From the NCBI GenBank assembly GCA_039587535.1, contig JBDHIF010000003.1:1-64000 (forward strand): a DNA stretch of 64,000 nt. The letters run 5' to 3'. The notes below the pieces were generated by a model. That model was not told the DNA's origin, did not search any database, and worked only from the letters and a program-made list of their open reading frames with translations. Made by a program: the position numbers and the translations under genes. Below are positions 26,107 through 34,724 of the stretch, in pieces. The DNA comes from JAWLHJ01 sp039587535. GTDB taxonomy: Bacteria > Gemmatimonadota > Gemmatimonadetes > Longimicrobiales > Gaopeijiaceae. Each line of letters opens with the position of its first letter. Within the stretch, counting starts at the first letter, position 1.

Positions 26107-27191
26107 TGGAAGAGCGCTCGGCTTCCCCTCGGGGCTCCGGGCTCGCCGCGCGCGTGCGCGCGACCTACCATCGGATCCGACGATGGCGCCGCATCCGCTT
26201 CACGGGAGGTGGCCTGGCCTTCACGATCGGAACGACCGCGGTCGGCTTCGCCGCCTTGAACACCGGGAACAACCTCCTCTATCTACTGCTGGGGTCCATG
26301 CTGGGCTTCATCGCGGTGAGCGGATGGCTCTCGGAGCAGGCCCTGCGGCTCCTCCACGTCGAGCGCCAGATCCCCCGGGCCGTCACCGTTGGACGGGAGC
26401 TCGTTCTGACATACCACGTGCGGAACGGGAAGCGTCGCCTCCCGAGCCTGGCCGTCGAGCTCTATGAGGAAGGGCTCCCCGAGCCGGCGTTCCTGTCCCA
26501 CGTCCCGGCCGGCGGGCGCGCCACGGCGCGGTCCTCCAACGGATTCGTACGCCGCGGCGTATACCCCCTGGAGACGCTGACCCTCTCGACGTCCTTCCCC
26601 TTCGGCCTGTTCCGGAAAGAGCGGGACGTGACACTACCGGGAGAGGTCGTCGTGTGGCCGCGGCATGACCGCCCCGTGCGGGACCCCGCGCCCGGCTCGG
26701 GCCAACTGCCCAGGACCGGCCCGGCCCCACGAGGAGGCCTCGGATGGCGGGGGGAATACCGAAGCCTTCGCGAGTATCGAAGAGGGGACGACTCGCGCGA
26801 CATCCACTGGAAGTCGTCCGCTCGTCTCCGACGCCCGGTCGTTCGGGAGTACGAGCAAGGGGCCTCCGAAACCAGGTGGATCTGCCTGGATACACGCGGC
26901 GTCGAGGGCGACGACGCAGAGCACGCAGTTGAGATCGCCGCATCCCTGGCCGCCCGATATGTCGCCGAGCAACGGCCTTTCGGCCTGGCTACGCCCCTGG
27001 GTGTGGTCACACCCGGGGACGACGTGAGCACGCTCGAGGAGGCGCTCGACCTCCTGGCACGCGTGGAGTTCGACCCGGCCAGCCCCGCTCCGTCACCGCC
27101 GGTGGCGAGAAGCTCCTGCGTCCTGGTCACTCTGGTCGGCGCGGACGGGTTCTCCGACACACTCCTCGTGCATCCGGAGTCGGCCGCATGA
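26106..27191 (+). CDS. DUF58 domain-containing membrane protein
   Basis: The product is 361 residues. Two hydrophobic helices near residues 35-80 are followed by a soluble region with the DUF58 core: E-Y-R-S-L-R-E-Y-R-R-G-D-D-S-R-D-I-H-W-K, then R-P-V-V-R-E-Y-E. The C-terminal part resembles a von Willebrand A-like fold. In MoxR clusters this protein is the presumed partner of the ATPase. The ATG at 26106 overlaps the moxR stop (TGATG); a GTG one codon earlier is also possible. The 3' end overlaps the transglutaminase gene by 4 bases. Confidence 0.9.
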   Translation: MEERSASPRGSGLAARVRATYHRIRRWRRIRFTGGGLAFTIGTTAVGFAALNTGNNLLYLLLGSMLGFIAVSGWLSEQALRLLHVERQIPRAVTVGRELVLTYHVRNGKRRLPSLAVELYEEGLPEPAFLSHVPAGGRATARSSNGFVRRGVYPLETLTLSTSFPFGLFRKERDVTLPGEVVVWPRHDRPVRDPAPGSGQLPRTGPAPRGGLGWRGEYRSLREYRRGDDSRDIHWKSSARLRRPVVREYEQGASETRWICLDTRGVEGDDAEHAVEIAASLAARYVAEQRPFGLATPLGVVTPGDDVSTLEEALDLLARVEFDPASPAPSPPVARSSCVLVTLVGADGFSDTLLVHPESAA

Positions 27192-29290
27192 ATTTGCGCC
27201 TTCTCCACCGGCGACTGGCAGTCCTCATGGGAATCGCCGGCCTCGTGGCCTTCGCGGGAGGCGCAGGCTTCCAACCGCTCACGGCGGGGCTCGCTTTCAC
27301 CGGGCTGCTGGCGGGCCTGTTCTGGCACCCCGACCCTCAGCGCTCCCGCAAGCTCGAGCGACTCTGGATTCCGGTGGCCACCGTGCTTGTGGCCCGGGCG
27401 CTCCTCCACGTCTTCGTCATAAGAGGCGACGTGGTCCTTCCGGTGGTGGATCTTCTCCTCCTGTTGATGGTCGCGGAAGCGCTCCGCGCGCTCGAGGCCC
27501 CCAACGACCTCCGACTGTACGCGCTCTCCTTCGCGCTGGTGTTGGCGGCCACGGCCTATCGACCGGGCCTGCTCTTCCTGCTGGGTTTCGTCTCGTACGT
27601 AGGCCTGGCCACCGTCACGCTCCTCGTAGGCCACCTGCGACGCGGTGCCGAGCGACACGGGGTCCGCGAGGTCCCCCTGGGCCGTGGCCTGCTCATGACC
27701 ACGGGTGCGCTGTCGGGTGTCGTTCTCCTCGTGGCCGGGGTGGTCTTCCTCACGTTTCCCCGGGTCTCGCAGGGCTTCTCAGGCCGTGGAGAGACCATGG
27801 CCAGCGCGATCGCCGGGTTCAGCGAGGAGGTGTCGATCGGACAGCACGGCGCGACCATCCAGGGTAGTCCCGAGATCGTGCTGCGCGTGGAGTTCCCGGG
27901 TGGCGCGCCCGCGAACATCGGCGGCCTGCGCTGGCGGGGCCGCTCCTACGACCGCTTCGACGGGGTGCGGTGGACCCGTTCCCGCTCGCTCCCGCCGGCC
28001 GCGCCACCGAGAAGCTGGTACCGGCGCAGGTGGGACGGTCCGGTCATCGAGCAGCGGATCTTCGGCGCCCCGCTGGACAGTCGCGTCCTGTTCGCGCTCC
28101 ACCCGGCCATCGACATCGACGCCGGGGGCGGCATCCAGCCCTTGGTCGACAACGCCGGCGACTTCGTCTACTGGGGATCAGGAGCGCCTACCTATACCGC
28201 CCTGGCCCCTTCACTCCCGCCGTCTCCGGAGACGCTGCGGGCCGCTGTCGGCGGATATGCCCCGTCGGAACGCCACTTCCTCCAGCTTCCCGCGGTGGAC
28301 GACCGGGTGAATGCCCTGGCAGACTCCCTCACCGCGGGTCTAGAGAACCGGTACGACCGCGTCGTGGCCATCCAGAGCTATCTCCGCTCCTTCGGGTACA
28401 CGCGGGAGCTGCCCGCCACCGCACGGCAAACATCGTTGGAGCACTTCCTCTTCCAGCGTCGGGAGGGGCACTGTGAGTACTTCAGCACCGCCATGGTCGT
28501 GCTCCTCCGCTCCATCGGCATCGAGGCTCGGAACGTCAACGGCTTCATGGGCGGCCAGTGGAGCCAGTTCGGGAACTACCTCGTCGTCACCCAGAACGAA
28601 GCCCACTCTTGGGTGGAAGTCTGGTTCCCGAGCTACGGCTGGGTGACGTTCGATCCTACCCCTTCGGGCGACGGGACGGGGAGCGCCGAGGCCACATGGT
28701 TCTGGCCCGGCCGCATCCTGCTCGACGGCATGCACCATCGCTGGAGCAAGTGGGTGCTGGACTACGGAGTCGACGAGCAATCGGGGCTCCTGTCGCGTTG
28801 GTCCGGCTTCATGACAGGCCGGTCTTCAACTTCCTCGACCCCCTCCCCGACGGCCCCCGATTCCGGCTTCCCCACACTCCTGTTCCTCGGCGCCCTCGCG
28901 CTGGCCGCAGCCGCCGGTTGCCTCTGGCGTCAGCGGGATCTGCGGCGGCTGGGCCCGGCGGCCCGAGGCTATCTCGCGCTCCGTGAGTCCTGCGCTCGAG
29001 CTGGTCTGGCCGTGTCGCCGGCGCTCACCCCCACTGGACTGCTGGCACACGTCCGCGCGGCCTGCCCGCCGGCTACGGAGCCGGCCAAGCAAATCGTCGA
29101 GCTTTACCTGCGCTCCCGATGGGGCGGGGAGACCCTGGGCGAGTCGGATCTGCGCACGATCAGGGCCGCGCTGGGCCGGGCTCGAGTGGTGCTCCGTCAG
29201 CACCGCCCTGCACCGGCCGGTGCAGTGGCCGGACTTCGGTCGTTCCCGGGTGTACGAGAAGGCTCGGACACTCTATCCTCATTGACATGA
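27188..29290 (+). CDS. TgpA-like membrane transglutaminase (DUF3488, transglutaminase core, DUF4129)
   Basis: The product is 700 residues. About seven hydrophobic helices occupy the first 200 residues. A periplasmic transglutaminase core follows with Cys in R-E-G-H-C-E-Y-F-S, His in N-E-A-H-S-W-V-E-V-W, and Asp in V-T-F-D-P-T-P. A further helix near residue 560 leads to a cytoplasmic DUF4129-like tail. This is the domain order of TgpA. It overlaps the DUF58 gene by 4 bases, forming the moxR-DUF58-tgpA operon seen widely. The physiological substrate is unknown. Cell-envelope protein processing is the usual proposal. Confidence 0.92.
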   Translation: MNLRLLHRRLAVLMGIAGLVAFAGGAGFQPLTAGLAFTGLLAGLFWHPDPQRSRKLERLWIPVATVLVARALLHVFVIRGDVVLPVVDLLLLLMVAEALRALEAPNDLRLYALSFALVLAATAYRPGLLFLLGFVSYVGLATVTLLVGHLRRGAERHGVREVPLGRGLLMTTGALSGVVLLVAGVVFLTFPRVSQGFSGRGETMASAIAGFSEEVSIGQHGATIQGSPEIVLRVEFPGGAPANIGGLRWRGRSYDRFDGVRWTRSRSLPPAAPPRSWYRRRWDGPVIEQRIFGAPLDSRVLFALHPAIDIDAGGGIQPLVDNAGDFVYWGSGAPTYTALAPSLPPSPETLRAAVGGYAPSERHFLQLPAVDDRVNALADSLTAGLENRYDRVVAIQSYLRSFGYTRELPATARQTSLEHFLFQRREGHCEYFSTAMVVLLRSIGIEARNVNGFMGGQWSQFGNYLVVTQNEAHSWVEVWFPSYGWVTFDPTPSGDGTGSAEATWFWPGRILLDGMHHRWSKWVLDYGVDEQSGLLSRWSGFMTGRSSTSSTPSPTAPDSGFPTLLFLGALALAAAAGCLWRQRDLRRLGPAARGYLALRESCARAGLAVSPALTPTGLLAHVRAACPPATEPAKQIVELYLRSRWGGETLGESDLRTIRAALGRARVVLRQHRPAPAGAVAGLRSFPGVREGSDTLSSLT

Positions 29291-29595
29291 CTTCCGGACC
29301 TCACGCCTCGTCTTCCGGCTCCGTGCCCGGCCTCCACGTCGCAACGCTGACGCACGAGGGTCGGATCTGGGACGCCTACCTCGAGTTCGATGACGATCCC
29401 CATCGGCCGACTTCGTACCGGGGCCGGCTCCGATTCGACCCCGCCGATGAGGAGTCCAGCCAGGCCGCACGAACCACGGTGCTCATCATCGAAGACAGCT
29501 ACGAGGAGGCCGTGGCGAAGGCCCGGAGCTTCGACACCAGGCAGCTCCAGGGCCTGCTGAGGTCCACGCTTCCGGACGACCCGCCCGGAGAATGA
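29287..29595 (+). CDS. Small hypothetical protein
   Basis: This 102-residue acidic protein has no signal peptide and no membrane helix. A beta-rich centre (W-D-A-Y-L-E-F-D-D-D; Y-R-G-R-L-R-F) is followed by a helical end with E-E-A-V-A-K-A-R-S-F. It overlaps the transglutaminase gene and the SCO-type gene by 4 bases on each side, which strongly suggests it is translated as part of this operon. I cannot assign a family. Confidence 0.7.
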   Translation: MTSGPHASSSGSVPGLHVATLTHEGRIWDAYLEFDDDPHRPTSYRGRLRFDPADEESSQAARTTVLIIEDSYEEAVAKARSFDTRQLQGLLRSTLPDDPPGE

Positions 29596-30638
29596 CCGCG
29601 GGCACCCGTGTGTTCCGGCCGGGCGCGACCCTGGCCGTCCCGCTGCTGCTCGCCGCAGCGTGCGCGGCTCCCGAAGAGGGCAGTCGACTAGCTTTTCTCA
29701 CCGAAGAGCTGACGGCCACGCCGTATTTCCAGCCGTACGATCTCCCTGTCGTGACCCTCGCCGACCAGACCGGGGCACCCTTCGAGCTGCGGGTCCAGGC
29801 TGCCGGCAAGGTGACGCTGCTCTACTTCGGATACACGAGCTGTCCGGACGTCTGCCCCATCACCATGGCACGCGTGGGACGTGCGCTGACACTGCTCGAG
29901 CCCGATGAGCGGGCAGACGTGCTCCCGGTCTTCATCTCCGTCGATGCGCAAAGGGATTCACCCGAGCAGGTTCAGCGCTGGGTGTCCGCGCTCCACCCGG
30001 ACGTCGTCGGCCTCACCGGGCCACAAGAGGCGCTGGACGACGCGGTGGAGCAGCTCGGCTTCATCTTCCCGGAGCTCGAGCGACCTGCGGAAGGGTTCTA
30101 CGAGGTGCCCCATCCGGCCGACCTCTTCCTGTTCACACCAGAGCTCCTGGGCCGGTTCGGGTATCGTCACGGCGATGCGACGCCCGAGGAGATCGCCGCC
30201 GACATCCGGGCCATGCTCGCCTACGACTGGGCTGGGGCCACGGAATCCGACACCCCGGCGCCGACCGACCTCCAGGTAGAAGCGCCGTTCGCTCTCGACC
30301 CGCTCGGGCACGACAGGGTAGCCGTCTACGTCACGTTGAGCGGGTCCCAGGTCCCGGACACGCTCGTCGGGCTTTCGTCACCCTCGGCGGAGGCCGCATC
30401 CCTGCATCGAATGGAAGCCGAAGGCGGAGTCATGAGCATGGAGAGGGTGGACGGTATCTCCGTGGACCCGGGCGCGACCGTCCGTCTGCGACCCGGTGGA
30501 TTCCATGGGATGTTGGAAGGTCTCAGCCACCCGGTGGCGGCGGGCGACACGCTCGCGGTGACGCTCAGCTTCGCCAGAGGGTCTTCGGTCACACTCCGCG
30601 TGCCCGTCCTCCATCCCGCGGACGCGCCGAGTCCGTAG
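29592..30638 (+). CDS. SCO1/SenC copper chaperone fused to a PCu(A)C copper chaperone domain
   Basis: This 348-residue lipoprotein (lipid Cys24) joins two copper-handling domains. Residues about 45-215 are a SCO thioredoxin-fold domain with the metal site C84-P-D-V-C88 and the usual distal His, here H174 in V-P-H-P-A-D. Residues about 228-345 form a PCu(A)C domain with the exact H-x10-M-x21-H-x-M spacing (His272, Met283, His305, Met307). In other bacteria separate SCO and PCu(A)C proteins cooperate to build the CuA site of cytochrome c oxidase; fusion would place both steps in one protein. It is the last gene of the moxR operon by position. No oxidase gene is in this window. Confidence 0.88.
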   Translation: MTAGTRVFRPGATLAVPLLLAAACAAPEEGSRLAFLTEELTATPYFQPYDLPVVTLADQTGAPFELRVQAAGKVTLLYFGYTSCPDVCPITMARVGRALTLLEPDERADVLPVFISVDAQRDSPEQVQRWVSALHPDVVGLTGPQEALDDAVEQLGFIFPELERPAEGFYEVPHPADLFLFTPELLGRFGYRHGDATPEEIAADIRAMLAYDWAGATESDTPAPTDLQVEAPFALDPLGHDRVAVYVTLSGSQVPDTLVGLSSPSAEAASLHRMEAEGGVMSMERVDGISVDPGATVRLRPGGFHGMLEGLSHPVAAGDTLAVTLSFARGSSVTLRVPVLHPADAPSP

Positions 30639-30680
30639 CGCCGGCCGAGCGACGAGGGTCACCCGGGACCCTCCGGACCC

Positions 30681-31946
30681 TCACGCCTCCCGAACCCACC
30701 GCCAGAGCTCCCGCACGGTCGGGCGCTTACCCGTCATCAGGATCCCGACCTTGTAGATCCTCCCGGCGACCCAGGCGATCGCGATGATGGCGGCGGCCAT
30801 GAGTACGAAAGACAGGACCACCTGCCAAACGGGAACAAAGCCACCGGCAATCCTCGCCCACATGAGAATCGGGGAGAAGAGCGGGAAAAGGGACGACGCC
30901 ACCGAGAGACCGGCCGACGGTGACTCGATCGCAGGAAGCACTAGGGCGATGGGCGCGATCAGGAAGAAGACCAGGGGAAGCTGCGCCTGTTGGGCCTCCT
31001 CGTCCGTGCTGCACATGGCCCCCACGGCGGCGTAGAGCCCGGAATACATGAAGAACCCGAAGACGAAGTAGCCCATGAACAGAGCGAGAAGCCCGGGACC
31101 GGGCATCGCCGCCATGAGATCGGGTCTTGCCGCGGCCGTACCCAGCGCGGCTGGCCCACCGCTCAGGAGCATTTCCGGAAGCCCGCTCTTCACGATGAGG
31201 CCACCCGTCAGCCCCCAGACGGAAAGCTGCGTCAGGGCCACCGCGCCCACGCCCAGCACCTTCCCGAGCATGAGGTGCCACGGCTCCATAGCCGAGATGA
31301 TGACCTCGACGATGCGGCTGGTCTTCTCCTCGAGCGTCGCGCGCATGACAGCCACCGCGTGCAGGAGGATCACCATGTACAGCATGAAGGCGCCGGCATA
31401 CGCGACAATGAATCTCGGCTCACCCTCCTGGGCACCCCCTGAGGTCAGCAGCTCGATGTCGAGCCCTCCGCCCGCCAGCATCGCTTCCACATCGACGCCC
31501 TGAAGCTCGAGCTGGACCTCCAGAGCCGCGCGCACCACGGCCGACTGTAGTGCCGCGCGCTCCACGAGGTTTGGTCGCAGGTTTACGAACAGCACGGCGT
31601 CGCCCGACTCCAGGGTGAGCTGGTCGAGCATCACGAAGCCCCGGATGGCTCCCTGGCGAGCACGCCGGCGCAGCGTATCGACCACGGTGCTCGTCCATCG
31701 AACCTCCTCGGTCGGAATGCCCGCCGCGTCCAGATCGTCGGCCAACCGCTCGTAAAGCACTCCGGTCCCGTCCACGACGGCGAGCGGGAGACGATCCTCG
31801 CCATCCGACGACGCGAGCAGCGCGGGCAGCGCGAACGCGGCGAAGAGAAACAGCGGTCCACCCACGGTGGAGATCAGGAACCAGCGCGATCGAACGCGCT
31901 GGAGGTACTCCCTCCGAATCACCGCCCGAACGTTCCGGATGCTCAC
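30681..31946 (-). CDS. ABC-2 type transporter permease (NatB-like)
   Basis: The 421-residue protein has one N-terminal membrane helix and a roughly 150-residue extracytoplasmic domain. Five or six helices fill the second half. This layout matches ABC-2 permeases of the NatB/YhaP type, which export small molecules or ions. The GTG start overlaps the ATP-binding gene's stop (GTGA), so the two are translated together. The substrate cannot be inferred. Confidence 0.88.
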   Translation of the reverse strand: MSIRNVRAVIRREYLQRVRSRWFLISTVGGPLFLFAAFALPALLASSDGEDRLPLAVVDGTGVLYERLADDLDAAGIPTEEVRWTSTVVDTLRRRARQGAIRGFVMLDQLTLESGDAVLFVNLRPNLVERAALQSAVVRAALEVQLELQGVDVEAMLAGGGLDIELLTSGGAQEGEPRFIVAYAGAFMLYMVILLHAVAVMRATLEEKTSRIVEVIISAMEPWHLMLGKVLGVGAVALTQLSVWGLTGGLIVKSGLPEMLLSGGPAALGTAAARPDLMAAMPGPGLLALFMGYFVFGFFMYSGLYAAVGAMCSTDEEAQQAQLPLVFFLIAPIALVLPAIESPSAGLSVASSLFPLFSPILMWARIAGGFVPVWQVVLSFVLMAAAIIAIAWVAGRIYKVGILMTGKRPTVRELWRWVREA

Positions 31947-32878
31947 CTCGGCGCTTCCTGGTCACCCGAAACGTGGCGCACGAAGATCTCGTGCAGTCGC
32001 GGCTCCACCAAGTCGAACCGAAGGATCTCCGCTCCCGCTTGGACCGCGCGCCGCAGCACGACCTGATGCGTCTCCGGGTCCCGAAGCAGCAGATGCAGCG
32101 TCCCCTCGACCCACTCCGACACCTCGATCTCCGGAGCGTCCAACCAGGCATCCGGACCGGTGAAGTCCACGGCGACGACCCCTCGACGCTCCCGGGCCTT
32201 CAACGCCCTCAGATCGTCGTCAAGGACCTTCCGGGATTTCGAGATGAAGCAGACACGCTCGCAGAGGCGCTCGGCCTGATCCATGAGATGCGTCGATAAC
32301 AGAATCGTGATCCCACCTTCCTGCAGCTCTCTGACGATGCGCTCGAGCACATCCTGGTTGATGGGGTCCAGCCCGCTGAAGGGCTCGTCCAGGATGAGCA
32401 GATCGGGCTCGTGGATCACGGTCCCGATGAACTGCACCTTCTGCTGCATGCCCTTGGAGAGGTCTTCCACCCGCCGGTCAGCCCAGGCGCTCAATTCCAG
32501 GCGTTCGAGCCACACGCCGGCCCGCTCGCGTCCGACACCTCTTGGGACACCCCGGATCTCGGCGAGGAAGATCAAGAGGTCGAGCACCCGCATCTTCCGG
32601 TAAACCCCGCGTTCCTCGGGGAGGTAGCCAACGAGCGCTCGCCGCTCCCGATCTGGCAGGCCCCCGAAGAGGGACACCCGGCCCTCGTCGGGATGAAGGA
32701 TGCCCATGATCATCCTTATGGTGGTCGTCTTGCCCGACCCGTTGGGTCCCAACAGCCCGTAGATGGACCCTCTCGGGACCTCCAAGTGCAAGTCGGACAC
32801 GGCATTGTGCCCGCCGAAGCTCTTGGTCACACCCTCGAGCCGTACGGCTACATCAGCCTGGGTTTCGGTGGCGATCAT
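31943..32878 (-). CDS. ABC transporter ATP-binding protein (DUF4162-type C-terminus)
   Basis: This is a 311-residue ABC ATPase. Walker A is G-P-N-G-S-G-K-T-T, the signature is L-S-K-G-M-Q-Q-K, Walker B is L-L-I-L-D-E-P-F-S-G-L-D-P, and the switch His lies in L-S-T-H-L-M-D-Q-A. The C-terminal 85 residues form the accessory domain common in ATPases paired with ABC-2 permeases. The permease is encoded immediately downstream with a 4-base overlap. The ATG at 32878 is the first reasonable start. Confidence 0.92.
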   Translation of the reverse strand: MIATETQADVAVRLEGVTKSFGGHNAVSDLHLEVPRGSIYGLLGPNGSGKTTTIRMIMGILHPDEGRVSLFGGLPDRERRALVGYLPEERGVYRKMRVLDLLIFLAEIRGVPRGVGRERAGVWLERLELSAWADRRVEDLSKGMQQKVQFIGTVIHEPDLLILDEPFSGLDPINQDVLERIVRELQEGGITILLSTHLMDQAERLCERVCFISKSRKVLDDDLRALKARERRGVVAVDFTGPDAWLDAPEIEVSEWVEGTLHLLLRDPETHQVVLRRAVQAGAEILRFDLVEPRLHEIFVRHVSGDQEAPR

Positions 32879-33040
32879 GCGCGGAGGGCTTGCGGTAGGG
32901 CGGTAGCGGAGGTCACCCAGTTCTGTGACTCACATCCCTTCACCGCGGGGCTCCGTTCTCTGCGACGGCCGGTGATCCATATCCGACGGTCTCGACTTTG
33001 TATAGATTACTCGGCTCCATTGCAAATACGAGGAGGCTGG

Positions 33041-33235
33041 ATGGCAATCTTTCGGACTCTCTACTATACGGACGTCACGGTCGGCGTGGGCGGCCGCATC
33101 ACGATTCCTCAGGATATGCGGGAAGACCTGGGAATCGATGAGGGTGATTCACTCACGGTCCGCGTTGAGGAGAATCCCCGCGGCGGACGGCAGATGGTCG
33201 TCTGGAGAGCAGAACAGCAGCCGGAAGACGAGTAG
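33041..33235 (+). CDS. AbrB/MazE/SpoVT-type DNA-binding protein
   Basis: This small 64-residue protein has the swapped-hairpin AbrB core: V-T-V-G-V-G-G-R-I-T-I-P, then M-R-E-D-L-G-I, E-G-D-S-L-T-V-R-V. Such proteins bind DNA as dimers, either as antitoxins or as transition-state regulators. AGGAGG 4 bases before the ATG gives a strong ribosome binding site and fixes the start. No toxin gene (PIN or MazF) lies beside it, so a stand-alone regulator is more likely. It is convergent with the luxC-like gene 17 bases away. Confidence 0.85.
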   Translation: MAIFRTLYYTDVTVGVGGRITIPQDMREDLGIDEGDSLTVRVEENPRGGRQMVVWRAEQQPEDE

Positions 33236-33252
33236 TACGTTCCAGGCCTCGG

Positions 33253-34722
33253 TCAGCCATCGATCTCCTGGCCTGCCTGCTCAAGGTCGACCCAACGGAC
33301 CAGGTCGGTAAGTGGTCCGCGCCCGTCATGATGCCACCATGGTGGCGGGAAGGGAACTGCCGCGAAGGGCGCCACACGTGAGACGCCGAGACACCCGAGT
33401 ACCGCGGCGACCTCCTCGAGGCGGTCCCCGAGACCGCTGACACCCACCGTTTGCAGGTGGGGCGCCATGGGCCGGACGGATTCCCAGAGGTCGTCCAGGT
33501 CCCTGAACGGGCGCACGACGACCACTCGACCCACGCAACGGGTTTCCACCGCCCCGGACGGGTCGTAGACCACGGTCCACGGGGCATCGATTCCATGCCG
33601 AAGCGTAGGCGCATCTGCGGCCTCGGCATCCCCGGCCGCCGCCAGAATCTCCACGGTTCCGCGAAGCTGCTGGACCGCGGACCGCTCGAGTGTATCCAGG
33701 TCCCCGGACGGAAGCGTGGCCTCCACCTCGGACAACGCACCCGCCAAGCCCTCCGCGAACTCAGCCGGCGTGACCGGGAGCCCAGCCTCGACCCAGAGCA
33801 CCCGCGTGGAGACGCAGCCCCGCTGGTCGAAGAACGCTGCCGCCCGGGCCACCTCTGTCGCCACGGCCGAGGCGGTACCCGTGTCGGAGAGGACTCCACG
33901 CCCCACGACCCCGATTCCTTCACGGTGATGGTAGGCGAGCACCCTGGTCGTCGCCGGCACACGTCCTCGAAGTGACGTCACGACCGCGTCGCTGCCGTAG
34001 ACCGCGACCACCTCCGCGGGGCGCACCGCCGCATCCTCCACGACCTCGAGACCTCCGGGCCAGTAGACCACAGCCAGCATGTCGGCCAGCGCTGGCGCCT
34101 CCTCCCTGAGGGCCCGAGCGAACAGAACGGGGAGCGCCACGTCACCGAGACCCGGCTTGAGAAGGGTGGGTGACCCAAGCAGGAGACTCCGCGCCAGCGC
34201 GGTGACGCCCACGCCCGGGACGCTCCCCGCGACGAGCTGAGTGCAAAGCCGCGGCGCAACCGCCATGGTCCGGCGCCCCCGCCGGTCAACGAAGCCTGCG
34301 AGAGCTTCCCCGCCGCCCAACTCGTGCCGGAGCAGCCGACGGAGCCGAGGGGCCGTCCAATCTCGGGCCATGCCGTCCAGAACGGCTCGGGCCATGGCCG
34401 GAGACAGGGCCGATGTGGCGGGAAGAAGCTCGAGGGCTTCACGCCGCAACGGGTCTTGGTGGTCCAGGAATCGGGTACCGACCCTTCCGAGGGCCGAAGC
34501 CCTGTCGTCCACCGCGTGGGGGGGCAGAAGACCTCCGCCACCCGACACCTCTGCGCCCCTCCGATCCCTGAGCCCCTCGGCCAAAGCCTGGATCCACTCG
34601 GGATCGGCCCCGGGATGCCGCACCGACTTGGAGGCCTGGCCGCTGGTTTCGATCTCGACCGGGCCGGGCGGCGCAGGAGCCCACCCCGGCAGCGCCCAGG
34701 CGTCGAAGGGGGAAGTCGCCAT
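33253..34722 (-). CDS. Acyl-CoA reductase, LuxC family
   Basis: LuxC-type enzymes reduce an activated fatty acyl group to aldehyde with NADPH through a cysteine acyl-enzyme. The sequence (489 residues) has the aldehyde-dehydrogenase-like fold of the family. Landmarks are G-S-V-P-G-V-G-V, the nucleotide-site V-V-A-V-Y-G-S-D, and R-G-C-V-S-T-R-V, whose Cys is the likely nucleophile. The ATG at 34722 has GGCGAGGCG at good distance. A GTG at 34728 overlaps the luxE-like stop and is the alternative. The two genes form a pair, but no luxA, luxB or luxD is in the window, so light production is not implied. Confidence 0.85.
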   Translation of the reverse strand: MATSPFDAWALPGWAPAPPGPVEIETSGQASKSVRHPGADPEWIQALAEGLRDRRGAEVSGGGGLLPPHAVDDRASALGRVGTRFLDHQDPLRREALELLPATSALSPAMARAVLDGMARDWTAPRLRRLLRHELGGGEALAGFVDRRGRRTMAVAPRLCTQLVAGSVPGVGVTALARSLLLGSPTLLKPGLGDVALPVLFARALREEAPALADMLAVVYWPGGLEVVEDAAVRPAEVVAVYGSDAVVTSLRGRVPATTRVLAYHHREGIGVVGRGVLSDTGTASAVATEVARAAAFFDQRGCVSTRVLWVEAGLPVTPAEFAEGLAGALSEVEATLPSGDLDTLERSAVQQLRGTVEILAAAGDAEAADAPTLRHGIDAPWTVVYDPSGAVETRCVGRVVVVRPFRDLDDLWESVRPMAPHLQTVGVSGLGDRLEEVAAVLGCLGVSRVAPFAAVPFPPPWWHHDGRGPLTDLVRWVDLEQAGQEIDG

Positions 34723-34724
34723 GG

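Noticed and set aside
33041..33235. Toxin-antitoxin module based on the AbrB/MazE-like protein
   Set aside because: No PIN, MazF or other toxin gene is adjacent. The neighbours are an ABC ATPase and a LuxC-type gene.
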